From Bacillota bacterium (lineage in GTDB: Bacteria; Bacillota; UBA4882; UBA8346), in assembly GCA_023392595.1 (NCBI GenBank), contig JAEVYU010000013.1:31103-95102 (forward strand): DNA of 64,000 bases. The letters run 5' to 3'. Shown here piece by piece: positions 8,653 through 16,910 of the stretch (position 1 is the first letter of the stretch; each line of letters opens with the position of its first letter). The notes under the pieces are model-generated. The model was not told where the DNA came from. It worked only from the letters and a program-made list of their open reading frames with translations, and did not search any database. Position numbers and translations under genes: made by a program.

Positions 8653-10128
8653 TTGAGTGATACCGAAGTACGCGTGAGATTTGCCCCAAGTCCCACTGGA
8701 TATTTACATATTGGCGGAGCCAGGACTGCCCTTTATAATTGGTTGATCGCCAAACATTATGGCGGAAAATTCATATTGCGGATTGAGGATACCGACCGTA
8801 ACCGTTACGTGCCGGATGCATTAACCGATATTATGGCCTCTTTGCGTTGGCTGGGAATCGATTGGGATGAGGGACCGGAAGTCGGCGGCGATTACGGCTC
8901 TTATTTACAATCCGAACGGCTGGAACTTTATCAAAAATATGCCCAGCAACTGGTGAATGAAGGAAAGGCTTACCGTTGCTATTGTACATCGGAGCGTTTG
9001 GAAAACCTCCGCAAAGAACAGGAAGAGAAAAAGGTAGCCCTCGGGTATGACCGTTTTTGTCTGAGCTTATCCGAAGCCGAAAGACAGGAAAAGGAAGCGG
9101 CCAGTTTGAAATCGGTAATCCGCTTTAAAATTCCCCGGGAGGGGCATACGGTTGTTAAGGATTTGCTTCGGGGCGAGCTTCATTTCGATAACTCCACTTT
9201 GGATGACTTGGTGTTGTTAAAGTCTGACGGTTATCCCACCTATCACCTGGCCAACGTCATTGATGATCATTTGATGAAGATTTCCCATGTGATGCGGGGG
9301 GAAGAGTGGATTCCCAGTACGCCGCGGCATATTCTATTGTATCAGGCTTTTGGTTGGGAGCCGCCTTTATTTGCTCATTTGCCGCTTTTCATGGCTCCCG
9401 GCGGCGGGAAGCTGAGCAAACGGCATGGAGCTACAAGTGTCCGGGAATATCGCGAAAAAGGGATTTTGCCGGAGGCTTTAAATAATTTTTTATTATTACT
9501 GGGATGGAACCCCGGCACCGATCAAGAGATGTTTTCATTGAAGGAAGCGGCGGAAGCATTCACCATTGAAAGAATTAACGCTTCTCCGGTGGCCTTGTCT
9601 TTTGAGAAACTGGACTGGTTCAACGGCGTTTATATCCGGAGTTTGGCAACAGAGGATTTGGCCCAGCGCTGCCTGCCTTATTTGCAGCAAGCCGGATTGT
9701 TGCCCGATCCTTGTCCGGAAGAACGCTATCAATATTTGCAACAGATTATCCCGCTGATCCGGGAAAGGTTGAAGTCCGTTCCGGAAGTGACGGAGATGAC
9801 GAATTACTTCTTACAGGAGGATATTCCCACTCCCGCCAAAGAGCTTTTGATCCCCAAGAAAATGGACCAGCTGCAAACTTTAGCATCTCTTGTAGGGGCG
9901 GCCAAAGCGCTTGCCGAAGTATCTCCGGAGTTTAAGGAGGCTGATACGGAGGCCGCTCTGCGGAATGTGGCTGTAGAGTTGGGGATTTACGACGGACAGG
10001 TCTTCATGCCGGTCCGGGTGGCCATTTCGGGGAGGACCGCTACGCCGGGTATCTTTGAAACCATGCATGTGTTGGGAAAAGACCGGGTATTGAAACGGAT
10101 TCACAATGCGGTTGCGGTTTTGAAATAA
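8653..10128 (+). CDS. gltX: Glutamyl-tRNA synthetase
   Basis: This enzyme charges tRNA-Glu (and possibly tRNA-Gln, if the organism uses the amidotransferase route) in the cytoplasm. The class I signature is at the N-terminus (FAPSPTGYLHIGG, HIGG at residues 19-22), and the KMSKS-type loop appears as KLSKRHG (from residue 253). A cysteine-rich stretch near CYCTSERL is in the usual place for the zinc-binding insertion. The length of 491 residues is normal. The TTG at 8653 is preferred because AGGAG (8640-8644) lies eight bases upstream, whereas the in-frame GTG at 8644 overlaps that ribosome binding site. It has its own promoter and is followed by a rho-independent terminator. Confidence 0.95.
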   Translation: MSDTEVRVRFAPSPTGYLHIGGARTALYNWLIAKHYGGKFILRIEDTDRNRYVPDALTDIMASLRWLGIDWDEGPEVGGDYGSYLQSERLELYQKYAQQLVNEGKAYRCYCTSERLENLRKEQEEKKVALGYDRFCLSLSEAERQEKEAASLKSVIRFKIPREGHTVVKDLLRGELHFDNSTLDDLVLLKSDGYPTYHLANVIDDHLMKISHVMRGEEWIPSTPRHILLYQAFGWEPPLFAHLPLFMAPGGGKLSKRHGATSVREYREKGILPEALNNFLLLLGWNPGTDQEMFSLKEAAEAFTIERINASPVALSFEKLDWFNGVYIRSLATEDLAQRCLPYLQQAGLLPDPCPEERYQYLQQIIPLIRERLKSVPEVTEMTNYFLQEDIPTPAKELLIPKKMDQLQTLASLVGAAKALAEVSPEFKEADTEAALRNVAVELGIYDGQVFMPVRVAISGRTATPGIFETMHVLGKDRVLKRIHNAVAVLK

Positions 10129-10182
10129 CGGGACACCAGCTACTCATATCAGCTGACAAAGTATATAGGTTTTCGTTTTGTA

Positions 10183-10217
10183 AAGGGAGCATGCTTTGGG
10201 TCTTGCTCCCTTTTTTT
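10183..10217 (+). terminator. Rho-independent terminator after gltX
   Basis: The inverted repeat GGGAGCA / TGCTCCC at about 10185-10210 is followed by seven T residues. It lies about 55 bases after the gltX stop codon. The rest of 10129-10443 holds no supportable gene. Confidence 0.8.
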
Positions 10218-10443
10218 ACAGACCCAAAATGTACCGTTAAATATTTTCACATAAGGGCTGAGGATGTGTGCGCAACGGTTGTGTATGCTAAAGCAAAAGT
10301 CGGAGAGTATAATTTGGGATGCCAGAAAGAATGATTTGGGTAAGTGATCATCATCGCTAATTTCGAAGAAGTAAGATGCAATAAAGACCATAAATTTGCG
10401 TCTTAATAAAGGAAATTCGATGATTGATGAGAGGTGATGAAAA

Positions 10444-10693
10444 TTGGCTAAACCAGATTTTCCATGGTGGCTGGGGTATTTATTATCAGTCCGCTAAGAG
10501 AGTTGAAACAGAATCCGGAAAAAATCTTACAATCATATATCAAGGATCAAATGAGCGTTGTCGACACCGGTTGCGGAATGGGCTTTTTTAGTTTGCCATT
10601 AACCAAGCTGGTTGGAGAGAAAGGGCGGGTCGTTTGTATCGCTCTTCAGGAACGAATGATCAAAGGCTTAAAAAGGAAAGCGGCGAAAACTGG
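10444..10693 (+). pseudogene. Class I SAM-dependent methyltransferase, 5' fragment
   Basis: A TTG start at 10444 behind a GAGGTGA ribosome binding site opens a frame reading PWWLGYLL. A one-base loss near 10484 shifts the continuation ISPLRELKQNPEKI into the next frame. The SAM-binding motif I then follows as VVDTGCGMGFFSLPL, with GRVVCIALQERMI where the acidic motif II strand normally lies (the usual Asp is Ala here). The coding similarity ends at KTG, exactly where the two-hairpin repeat begins at 10694, and no C-terminal half was recognised beyond it. This is a truncated, frameshifted relic of a UbiE-like methyltransferase. Confidence 0.7.
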
Positions 10694-10795
10694 TAGAGCG
10701 TATCGTAAATAAATGGCAACTAGAAATGGGGAAGATACGCTCTACTTAAGTAAAACGTTCACGATCATGAGTAGTCATTTAGAGAACGTTTTACT
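10694..10795 (+). repeat. Two-hairpin repeat element, copy 1
   Basis: Two perfect stem-loops lie in tandem. The first pairs TAGAGCGTATC (10694-10704) with GATACGCTCTA (10734-10744). The second pairs AGTAAAACGTTC (10749-10760) with GAACGTTTTACT (10784-10795). The same element is present in reverse orientation at 43527-43627, with all stem bases identical and only the loops differing. It truncates the methyltransferase remnant. It has no coding capacity and resembles a small non-autonomous palindromic element. Confidence 0.85.
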
Positions 10796-11127
10796 GCCTT
10801 TTGAAGTTCAAAGATAAAATCGGCCCCATTGCAAATGTCGATTCATCGGTGGAATACCTGTTCAAAATCTCCTTGCCTTTAGGTATAGGGGATTTATATT
10901 TTAAGCTGCGGATTGAACCTTATTTTGAGGGGACATCAAAAAATAATGTCGGCTATGAAAGTCCAACCCAGTTAACCGGGAGTACAAGCGCCTATTCGGC
11001 TTGCCTCAACTCCAAGATATCAAAGAATTGCAGAAAACTCCCTGACCGTCGCTTGCTATAATGGACATGGACAAAAGGGAAAGATAAGCTTAATAAAAAA
11101 TATTCTATGAAAATAAAAAATTTTACA
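10796..11127. other. Region without a recognised gene
   Basis: An open frame from TTG 10801 to 11061 (86 residues, containing KISLPLGIGDLYFKLRIEP) lacks a ribosome binding site and was not recognised. It may be a remnant of a gene cut by the adjacent repeat, but nothing supports a function. No hairpin or RNA gene was seen. Confidence 0.4.
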
Positions 11128-11156
11128 TTGAATTGGGTTATTTTTCCTTTTATAGT
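11128..11156 (+). promoter_or_regulatory. Sigma-A-type promoter for the cellulase gene
   Basis: TTGAAT at 11128-11133 and TATAGT at 11151-11156 have a 17-base spacer. The promoter lies 44 bases before the ATG at 11200, which also argues against the longer upstream reading frame being translated. Confidence 0.6.
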
Positions 11157-11199
11157 AAAAGTATCTAACCGATTAATAAATAGATGGGAGGGATTTTGG

Positions 11200-12756
11200 A
11201 TGATGACGAAAGTTAAATCATTTTGGGCGTTTTTAATGGCTCTGGGTGTTTTATTTACCGTAATACTCAATTGGTTTCCGGCGGCCCAGGCTTCCAATCA
11301 GACGCAAATTGTCGCCGCAATGGGCGCGGGCTGGAACTTGGGCAATCAACTTGAAGCCAATTCCAACGGTACACCCAGTGAAACGGTCTGGGGCAATCCG
11401 ACCATCTCACAAGCCCTCATTACAGCGGTAAAAAACGCGGGCTTTAAAACAATCCGTATTCCGGTTTCGTATTTGAGTAAAATAGGATCTGCCCCAAATT
11501 ACACCATTGATGCCGCGTGGCTGGCTAGAATCAAACAAGTGGTTGATTATGCCTATAACCAGGGCTTATATGTAATCGTCAACATGCATGGTGACGGCTA
11601 CCCTACAGTCACAGGTTCATGGCTTCTGGTTACTTCCGGCGATCAAACAACGATTAGAGCCAAATATCAAAAAGTATGGCAGCAGATCGCAACTACATTT
11701 GCAAGTTACGATGAGCATTTGATCTTAGAATCAATGAATGAAGAATTTGACGGCAATTATAGCGATCCCAATCCCACATACTATGCAAACCTGAATGCCT
11801 ATAATCAAATTTTTGTCGATACCGTAAGGCAAACCGGCGGGAACAACGCCACGCGATGGCTGCTGATACCGGGTTGGAATACCAACATTGATTATACGGT
11901 GGGTAATTACGGTTTTGTAGTGCCAACCGATAATTACAGGTCATCTTCAATCCCCGGCAATGAAAAGCGAATCATGATATCCGCTCATTATTACTCGCCT
12001 TGGGACTTTTGCGGCGAGGAGTCCGGCTCCATAACCCAATGGGGATCCATTGCCACAGATACTTACCGCAAGTCAACCTGGGGCCAGGAAGACTATATGG
12101 ATTCACAGCTCAGCAGTATGTATAATAAATTTGTAACCCAAGGATATCCGGTTGTCATCGGGGAATTCGGCACAGTCGATAAAACAAGCGCAGACTCTAC
12201 CAACAGTACTTACCGGGCTTATTTTGCCAAAGCTTTATGCGTGGATTGCAAGAAATACGGTGCAGTGCCTGTAGTCTGGGATAATGGATTCAATGGAGTA
12301 TATGGTTTGGGGCTTTTTGACCGCAATACTCTGGCTGTAACACAGCAAGGCATTCTGACTGCAATCATGAGCGCTATGGGCACAGTGATCACACCTACGC
12401 CGACAGTGACTGTAACGCCAACCCCTACGCCCATTCCTACGAGCTGTTCGATTCGTTATAGCCAAAACGACTGGGGCAGTGGGGCTACAGTAAATATTAC
12501 CATTATTAATAACAGTTCGTCGGCGATTAATGGCTGGACATTAGCCTGGAACTTTGCAGGCAATCAACAAATCGCCAATTTGTGGAATGGAACCTACACC
12601 CAAAGCGGCACAGCCGTAACTGTAAAAAATGTTTCCTATAATAACCTTATCCCGGCTAAGGGAAACGTTTCTTTCGGATTTAACATCTCTTATAGCGGTT
12701 CCAATGCCATACCGGCGTCTTTTACCTTGAATGGGACAGCCTGTCAATTGGAATAA
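11200..12756 (+). CDS. Secreted endoglucanase, GH5 with C-terminal CBM2
   Basis: This 518-residue secreted enzyme should cleave internal beta-1,4 bonds in cellulose or related glucans. A Sec signal peptide ending near PAAQA (about residue 30) is followed by a GH5 barrel (GAGWNLGNQLE, then the acid/base Glu181 in MNEE and the nucleophile Glu322 in IGEFGT). A Thr-Pro-rich linker near 390-410 leads to a family 2 carbohydrate-binding module with conserved tryptophans (GWTLAWNF) and framing cysteines. The ATG at 11200 follows GGGAGG by about ten bases; an upstream in-frame ATG at 11107 lacks a ribosome binding site and precedes the promoter. It is a single gene with its own promoter and a strong terminator. 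Confidence 0.93.
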   Translation: MMTKVKSFWAFLMALGVLFTVILNWFPAAQASNQTQIVAAMGAGWNLGNQLEANSNGTPSETVWGNPTISQALITAVKNAGFKTIRIPVSYLSKIGSAPNYTIDAAWLARIKQVVDYAYNQGLYVIVNMHGDGYPTVTGSWLLVTSGDQTTIRAKYQKVWQQIATTFASYDEHLILESMNEEFDGNYSDPNPTYYANLNAYNQIFVDTVRQTGGNNATRWLLIPGWNTNIDYTVGNYGFVVPTDNYRSSSIPGNEKRIMISAHYYSPWDFCGEESGSITQWGSIATDTYRKSTWGQEDYMDSQLSSMYNKFVTQGYPVVIGEFGTVDKTSADSTNSTYRAYFAKALCVDCKKYGAVPVVWDNGFNGVYGLGLFDRNTLAVTQQGILTAIMSAMGTVITPTPTVTVTPTPTPIPTSCSIRYSQNDWGSGATVNITIINNSSSAINGWTLAWNFAGNQQIANLWNGTYTQSGTAVTVKNVSYNNLIPAKGNVSFGFNISYSGSNAIPASFTLNGTACQLE

Positions 12757-12863
12757 GTTCAGGCGCTGGTCTCGCTGATAGGTTCTTGCCGGTATTTGAT
12801 TTGGGAAATATTTCACGGACCTTTCCAGTAAAACGGTCTCTACATAACGACTCAATCATTGAG

Positions 12864-12902
12864 AGATCTTCGTTACCTACAGGTAGCGGGGATCTTTTTT
12901 TA
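12864..12902 (+). terminator. Rho-independent terminator after the cellulase gene
   Basis: AGATCTTCGTTACC pairs with GGTAGCGGGGATCT (14 pairs including G-T wobbles) around a short loop, followed by a run of T residues. It lies about 110 bases after the stop codon of the cellulase gene. Confidence 0.85.
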
Positions 12903-12995
12903 TCCGGCCGCTTGTTTTTTTCAGGATCTTTCATTTTCCCTAAATACCGGTCCTAAATTCTTAAAATTTTGACCGATCCTTGATTAATTTATTGC

Positions 12996-13024
12996 TTGTT
13001 GTTCCGGACCATCCCTTTTACAAT
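12996..13024 (+). promoter_or_regulatory. Sigma-A-type promoter for the GH78 gene
   Basis: TTGTTG at 12996-13001 and TACAAT at 13019-13024 are 17 bases apart. The start codon chosen for the next gene (13064) lies 40 bases downstream. Apart from this promoter and the preceding terminator, 12757-13063 holds nothing recognisable. Confidence 0.55.
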
Positions 13025-13063
13025 AAAAGAATGGGAAAAAGTATTATGAGGAGAAAATGTGGG

Positions 13064-15244
13064 ATGGATAAAAAATGGACCGCCAAGTGGCTGATGGATC
13101 CCGGTTTTGCCGGATACGCTCCGCTCAATTTGTTACATAGGCAGTTAGCGCCATTTGATTTGCCTGAGCATGACCGGGAACTGCAAAATCACCATATGTT
13201 GGTCAGGAAAACTTTTCACTTTTCCCGGGAACCGCGGGAAGCTTTTCTGGATATTACGGCGGATGATTATTATAAACTTTATATCAATGGCCGATTTGTG
13301 GGCCAGGGTCCGGCTCCCGGATATTCATGGCATTATTTTTACAACCGCCTGGATGTCAGCGAATATCTTCAACAGGGTTTGAACGTCATTGCGGTGCATG
13401 TTTTTTATCAAGGCTTGATGAACCGGGTTTGGAACAGCGGCGATTACCGCCAGGGTATGCTGGCCGAGTTGTGGATCGATGGAAGTTTGACTCTGGCCAC
13501 CGACCGAACTTGGAAATGTCATCGTGCCCTCGAATTCACCGGGCGGGAAACTTTCGGTTATCAAACCCAGTTTGTGGAGGACCTGGATAGCCGGCTTCAG
13601 GAAAAAGCCTGGCGGGAGCCGGATTATGATGACCGGCCCTGGCGGGAATGTTATGAAAATACCACCGACGACCATCAGTTGGTGCTTCAAGACACCCCAA
13701 TACTGCAAGTATATACCTTAAAACCGGTCCAAGTCCTTCAACCGGCGCCAGGCAATTACCGGATCGATTTTGGCAGGGAAGTCACCGGCCAGTTCATTAT
13801 GACAGCCCGGGGGATTGCCGGACAACAGGTGGAGATCCGCTATGGCGAAGAACTGGAAGCGGATGGAGGGCGAGTGCGTTATGCAATGCGTTGCAATTGC
13901 AACTACCGGGATATTTGGACGTTGTCGGGGAACTTGGATACTTTGGAGCCTTATGATTATAAAGCCTTTCGTTATGTTGAATTGATAGCCCCTGAGGGAG
14001 TTTTGCAGCCGGAAAGTTTTGCCGCCGTTGTCCGGCATTATCCATTGGATGAAACAAGATGCAGTTTTATCTCTTCCAATGGACTGTTGAATGATATTTG
14101 GAAGATTTGTGCCCATGGGGTCCGTTGCGGGGCCCAAGAGGTTTTTGTGGATTGCCCCAGCCGGGAAAAGGGACAGTATTTGGGAGATGCCACAATTACC
14201 AGTCATTCCCATATGTATCTCAGCGGTGATCTGCGGTTAACCAAAAAAATGCTGGCGGATTTTTCCCGTTCAGCCCGGATTTGTCCGGGGTTGATGGCTG
14301 TGGCGCCAGGTTCATTTATGCAGGAAATTGCCGATTTCTCATTACAATGGCCCTTACAGTTGTATCAATATTATCAACAAAGCGGCGATTTTCAGTTTTT
14401 GCAGGAAATGGCCCCGGTTGCGGAGGGAGTCATTCGGTATTTCAAAAGATTTCAAAGGCCCGACGGATTATTGGAAAATGTAAAGGAACAATGGAACCTG
14501 GTGGATTGGCCGGAAAATTTGCGGGATGATTACGACTTTGACTTATCCCAACCGGTGGTTGGGGATGGTTGTCATAATGTGATCAATGCCTTTTTTTGCG
14601 GCGCCGTTCAAACCGTAAATAAGATTCGCGATATTTTGGGGATTGCTTACCCTGACGAGTTTCCGGAGCTAAAGAAGGCCTTTATCAAGGCGTTTTATCG
14701 GCCGGATTTGAACTTATTGGCTGACTCCACAGTTTCGGATCACACCGCTTTGCATGCCAATTCGCTGGCGCTGTTTTTCAATCTGGTACCGGAGGAAGCC
14801 CGTAGCAGTGTAGTTGAAATGATCCGGAAGAAAGGCATGAAGTGCGGGGTCTATAACGCTTATTTCCTTTTAAAAGGGCTGGCGGGAATCGGCGAGTATG
14901 ACTTGGTCTTTGAATTGCTCACCTCTTTGGACGAGCATTCTTGGGCCAATATGATCCGGGAAGGAGCAACAGCCTGTTTTGAGGCTTGGGGAAAAGAGCA
15001 AAAGTGGAATACCAGTCTCTGTCATCCTTGGGCCAGCGCGCCGCTGCCGGTTTTGATCGAGGACATCGCCGGTTTGAAACCGGCGAAGGCGGGCTGGAGC
15101 GAGGCCATCTTTTCACCCCATATCCCGGAGGGCCTTCAACATCTTGAAGTGAAATTTTGGACGGTCCAAGGGTGTTTCCACATGATTGCCGATAGCGGCC
15201 AAACGGAGTTGCAAGCCCCTCCGGGAGTGAAAGTTTTAACATGA
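13064..15244 (+). CDS. Intracellular alpha-L-rhamnosidase (GH78-like)
   Basis: A 726-residue glycoside hydrolase expected to remove terminal alpha-L-rhamnose from oligosaccharides or glycosides. The N-terminal beta-sandwich has the rhamnosidase lectin-like pattern (DDYYKLYINGRFVGQG), followed by the FGREVTGQ segment. The (alpha/alpha)6 barrel contains DCPSREKGQYLGDA with Glu368, and CFEAWG with Glu640, the two positions usually catalytic in GH78. There is no signal peptide, so it acts on imported substrate. The ATG at 13064 follows AGGAGA with nine bases spacing; a longer frame from TTG 12980 overlaps the promoter and is less likely. It precedes an ABC importer and a YesM/YesN pair, an arrangement like rhamnogalacturonan loci of Bacillus. 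Confidence 0.88.
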   Translation: MDKKWTAKWLMDPGFAGYAPLNLLHRQLAPFDLPEHDRELQNHHMLVRKTFHFSREPREAFLDITADDYYKLYINGRFVGQGPAPGYSWHYFYNRLDVSEYLQQGLNVIAVHVFYQGLMNRVWNSGDYRQGMLAELWIDGSLTLATDRTWKCHRALEFTGRETFGYQTQFVEDLDSRLQEKAWREPDYDDRPWRECYENTTDDHQLVLQDTPILQVYTLKPVQVLQPAPGNYRIDFGREVTGQFIMTARGIAGQQVEIRYGEELEADGGRVRYAMRCNCNYRDIWTLSGNLDTLEPYDYKAFRYVELIAPEGVLQPESFAAVVRHYPLDETRCSFISSNGLLNDIWKICAHGVRCGAQEVFVDCPSREKGQYLGDATITSHSHMYLSGDLRLTKKMLADFSRSARICPGLMAVAPGSFMQEIADFSLQWPLQLYQYYQQSGDFQFLQEMAPVAEGVIRYFKRFQRPDGLLENVKEQWNLVDWPENLRDDYDFDLSQPVVGDGCHNVINAFFCGAVQTVNKIRDILGIAYPDEFPELKKAFIKAFYRPDLNLLADSTVSDHTALHANSLALFFNLVPEEARSSVVEMIRKKGMKCGVYNAYFLLKGLAGIGEYDLVFELLTSLDEHSWANMIREGATACFEAWGKEQKWNTSLCHPWASAPLPVLIEDIAGLKPAKAGWSEAIFSPHIPEGLQHLEVKFWTVQGCFHMIADSGQTELQAPPGVKVLT

Positions 15245-15454
15245 ATCGGCAAGTAACTTTAGAACCCCATAAATTAAGTGCTTGCCGGATCGAGATTTAA
15301 ATCGGTCGGAATAAAGTTATTGGGGAAATCAAAAATCGTTATTTTTTATCCCTAAGATCATAAATTATTAACTTAAAATTAAAGAGCGGTTGAAGTAATA
15401 TCAAAACGGGAGCTTTTCGAATGCTCCATAACTTTAAAAATAAGGGGGAGAAAA
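15245..15454 (+). promoter_or_regulatory. Intergenic hairpin between GH78 and transporter genes
   Basis: CGGCAAG (15247-15253) and CTTGCCG (15281-15287) form a stem right after the rhamnosidase stop codon, without a T-run, so it may stabilise or process a shared transcript rather than end it. No clear promoter was identified in the rest of the gap. Confidence 0.35.
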
Positions 15455-16840
15455 ATGTTTCAAAAGAGTTTCCGAAGGAGAAATTATCTTATTTATACCG
15501 TACTTTTAGTGATTTTGACTTTTGTCTTTTCCAGTGCAATCTGGGGAGGAGTTGACGCTGCGGCCACTAAGGTCAAAATTAAAGTGTGGACCATGAATCG
15601 CCATGACGCTGACTATATGACGGCCATGGTCAATCAATTCAACAAGCAAAACAAAGACAACATCGAAATTACTTATCAAATTTACACCGATAATTATCAA
15701 CAGACCTTGGATTTGGCTTATGCCACCGGCGAAGCTCCGGATGTATTCATGGATGCCACGGGGGTATTTGAAAAAAGGCTTCCCGCGGGTGATATCGCCC
15801 CGTTGGATTCCTATTTAACCCTGGCTTTTAAGAAACGTTTCGGCGAGGGGGCGTTTTTGGAAGGCATCAATATGGATAATGGCCGTATTTATTCCCTCCC
15901 GGCGATTGGAACTACGCCCCGCTTGATTTATAACAAGGGAATCTTTAAGAAGGTTGGAATTAACGCGCCTCCGAAGACCGTAACGGAGATGGCCAAGGAC
16001 GCCTCTTTGATCAGTGCCAAGCTTGGCAAGGAGAGTATTTATGGATATGCCCAGAATTTTAAAAATCCCACCCAGGCATTATCGCGGTCGGTCGATTACA
16101 TCATGATGCGGAGCGGCGGAGTTCGGGAAGGGTATGATTTTAAAACCGGCAAATTCGATTTTACGGGCTATAAGCCGATTCTCCAGTCTTACCGATCCAT
16201 TTTTACTTCCAATAGCGCTTTCCCGGGCTGTGAATCGTTGGATATCGATCCGTTGCGGACCCAATTTGCCGCAGGAAAAATCGGTATGTATATTTCCTGG
16301 ACCCATTCCGAACCCGGGGTATATCAGAATCAGTTTCCCACGAAGGAAGCTTGGGATATTGCTCCCCTACCAACCATCAATGGTATCAAGGGTTCGAACC
16401 GGATTAATTTGGCGGGACGTTTTTGGTTAATGAACGGTAAAACCAAGTATCCTAAGGAAGCTTGGAAAGTGATGGAGTTTTTATATGGCGACTCCCTGCT
16501 GACCGGTTATTATGAGAAGGGTTTAGGTTTGGTGATGGTACCGGCGGTCATCCGCAAGGCCAAACAGCCGGAGACGGTAAAAAAATGGCCGGCGATTCAG
16601 TTTGATAAAAATGATAAAATCTGGCCGAATATCCCGCTCAATGTGAGACCTGAAGGCAAGGACGTGTATGAAGTCTTTATGGAGATTATTTTCGGGGTTA
16701 CCGATGCTGACAAAGGAATCGCCGATCTCAACGCCCGGTACAATCAAGCATTGGACAAGGCAATCAGCGAACATCGAAGCACCCGCGTGATCTATACCAA
16801 TTTCGACCCGGCCGAACCCGGGAAAATCTTCAAAAAATAA
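15455..16840 (+). CDS. ABC sugar transporter, extracellular solute-binding protein (family 1)
   Basis: A 461-residue solute-binding protein of the maltose/oligosaccharide type. A basic N-terminus and hydrophobic stretch (about residues 10-32) form a Sec signal peptide; there is no lipobox cysteine, unlike most Gram-positive binding proteins. Mature features include VWTMNRHDADYM and a C-terminal GLVMVPAV segment. AAGGGGGAG at 15442-15450 marks the start. It should deliver an oligosaccharide to the two downstream permeases. No ATPase gene is in the cluster, so a shared MsmX/UgpC-type ATPase encoded elsewhere is expected. The neighbouring rhamnosidase and YesM/YesN genes suggest a rhamnose-containing pectin fragment. 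Confidence 0.9.
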   Translation: MFQKSFRRRNYLIYTVLLVILTFVFSSAIWGGVDAAATKVKIKVWTMNRHDADYMTAMVNQFNKQNKDNIEITYQIYTDNYQQTLDLAYATGEAPDVFMDATGVFEKRLPAGDIAPLDSYLTLAFKKRFGEGAFLEGINMDNGRIYSLPAIGTTPRLIYNKGIFKKVGINAPPKTVTEMAKDASLISAKLGKESIYGYAQNFKNPTQALSRSVDYIMMRSGGVREGYDFKTGKFDFTGYKPILQSYRSIFTSNSAFPGCESLDIDPLRTQFAAGKIGMYISWTHSEPGVYQNQFPTKEAWDIAPLPTINGIKGSNRINLAGRFWLMNGKTKYPKEAWKVMEFLYGDSLLTGYYEKGLGLVMVPAVIRKAKQPETVKKWPAIQFDKNDKIWPNIPLNVRPEGKDVYEVFMEIIFGVTDADKGIADLNARYNQALDKAISEHRSTRVIYTNFDPAEPGKIFKK

Positions 16841-16853
16841 AGAGCAAACGATG

Positions 16854-16889
16854 GGGCTGTTGCAAATAAAATCTCTTTTGCAACAGCCC
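16854..16889 (+). promoter_or_regulatory. Intercistronic stem-loop after the binding-protein gene
   Basis: GGGCTGTTGCAAA (16854-16866) and TTTGCAACAGCCC (16877-16889) form a perfect 13-bp stem with a 10-base loop. No T-run follows. Such structures after binding-protein genes commonly protect the upstream message or attenuate the permease genes, giving excess binding protein. Confidence 0.75.
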
Positions 16890-16910
16890 GCGTCATAAGG
16901 AGAACTTCAG

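Noticed and set aside
10801..11061. 86-residue frame after the two-hairpin repeat as a real gene
   Set aside because: No ribosome binding site, no recognisable family, and the position suggests debris from the disrupted locus.
11107..11199. Upstream in-frame ATG for the cellulase gene
   Set aside because: It precedes the predicted promoter and lacks a ribosome binding site; the ATG at 11200 gives a normal signal peptide.
12980..13063. TTG start for the GH78 gene
   Set aside because: The extra codons overlap the predicted promoter, and a good ribosome binding site fits the ATG at 13064.
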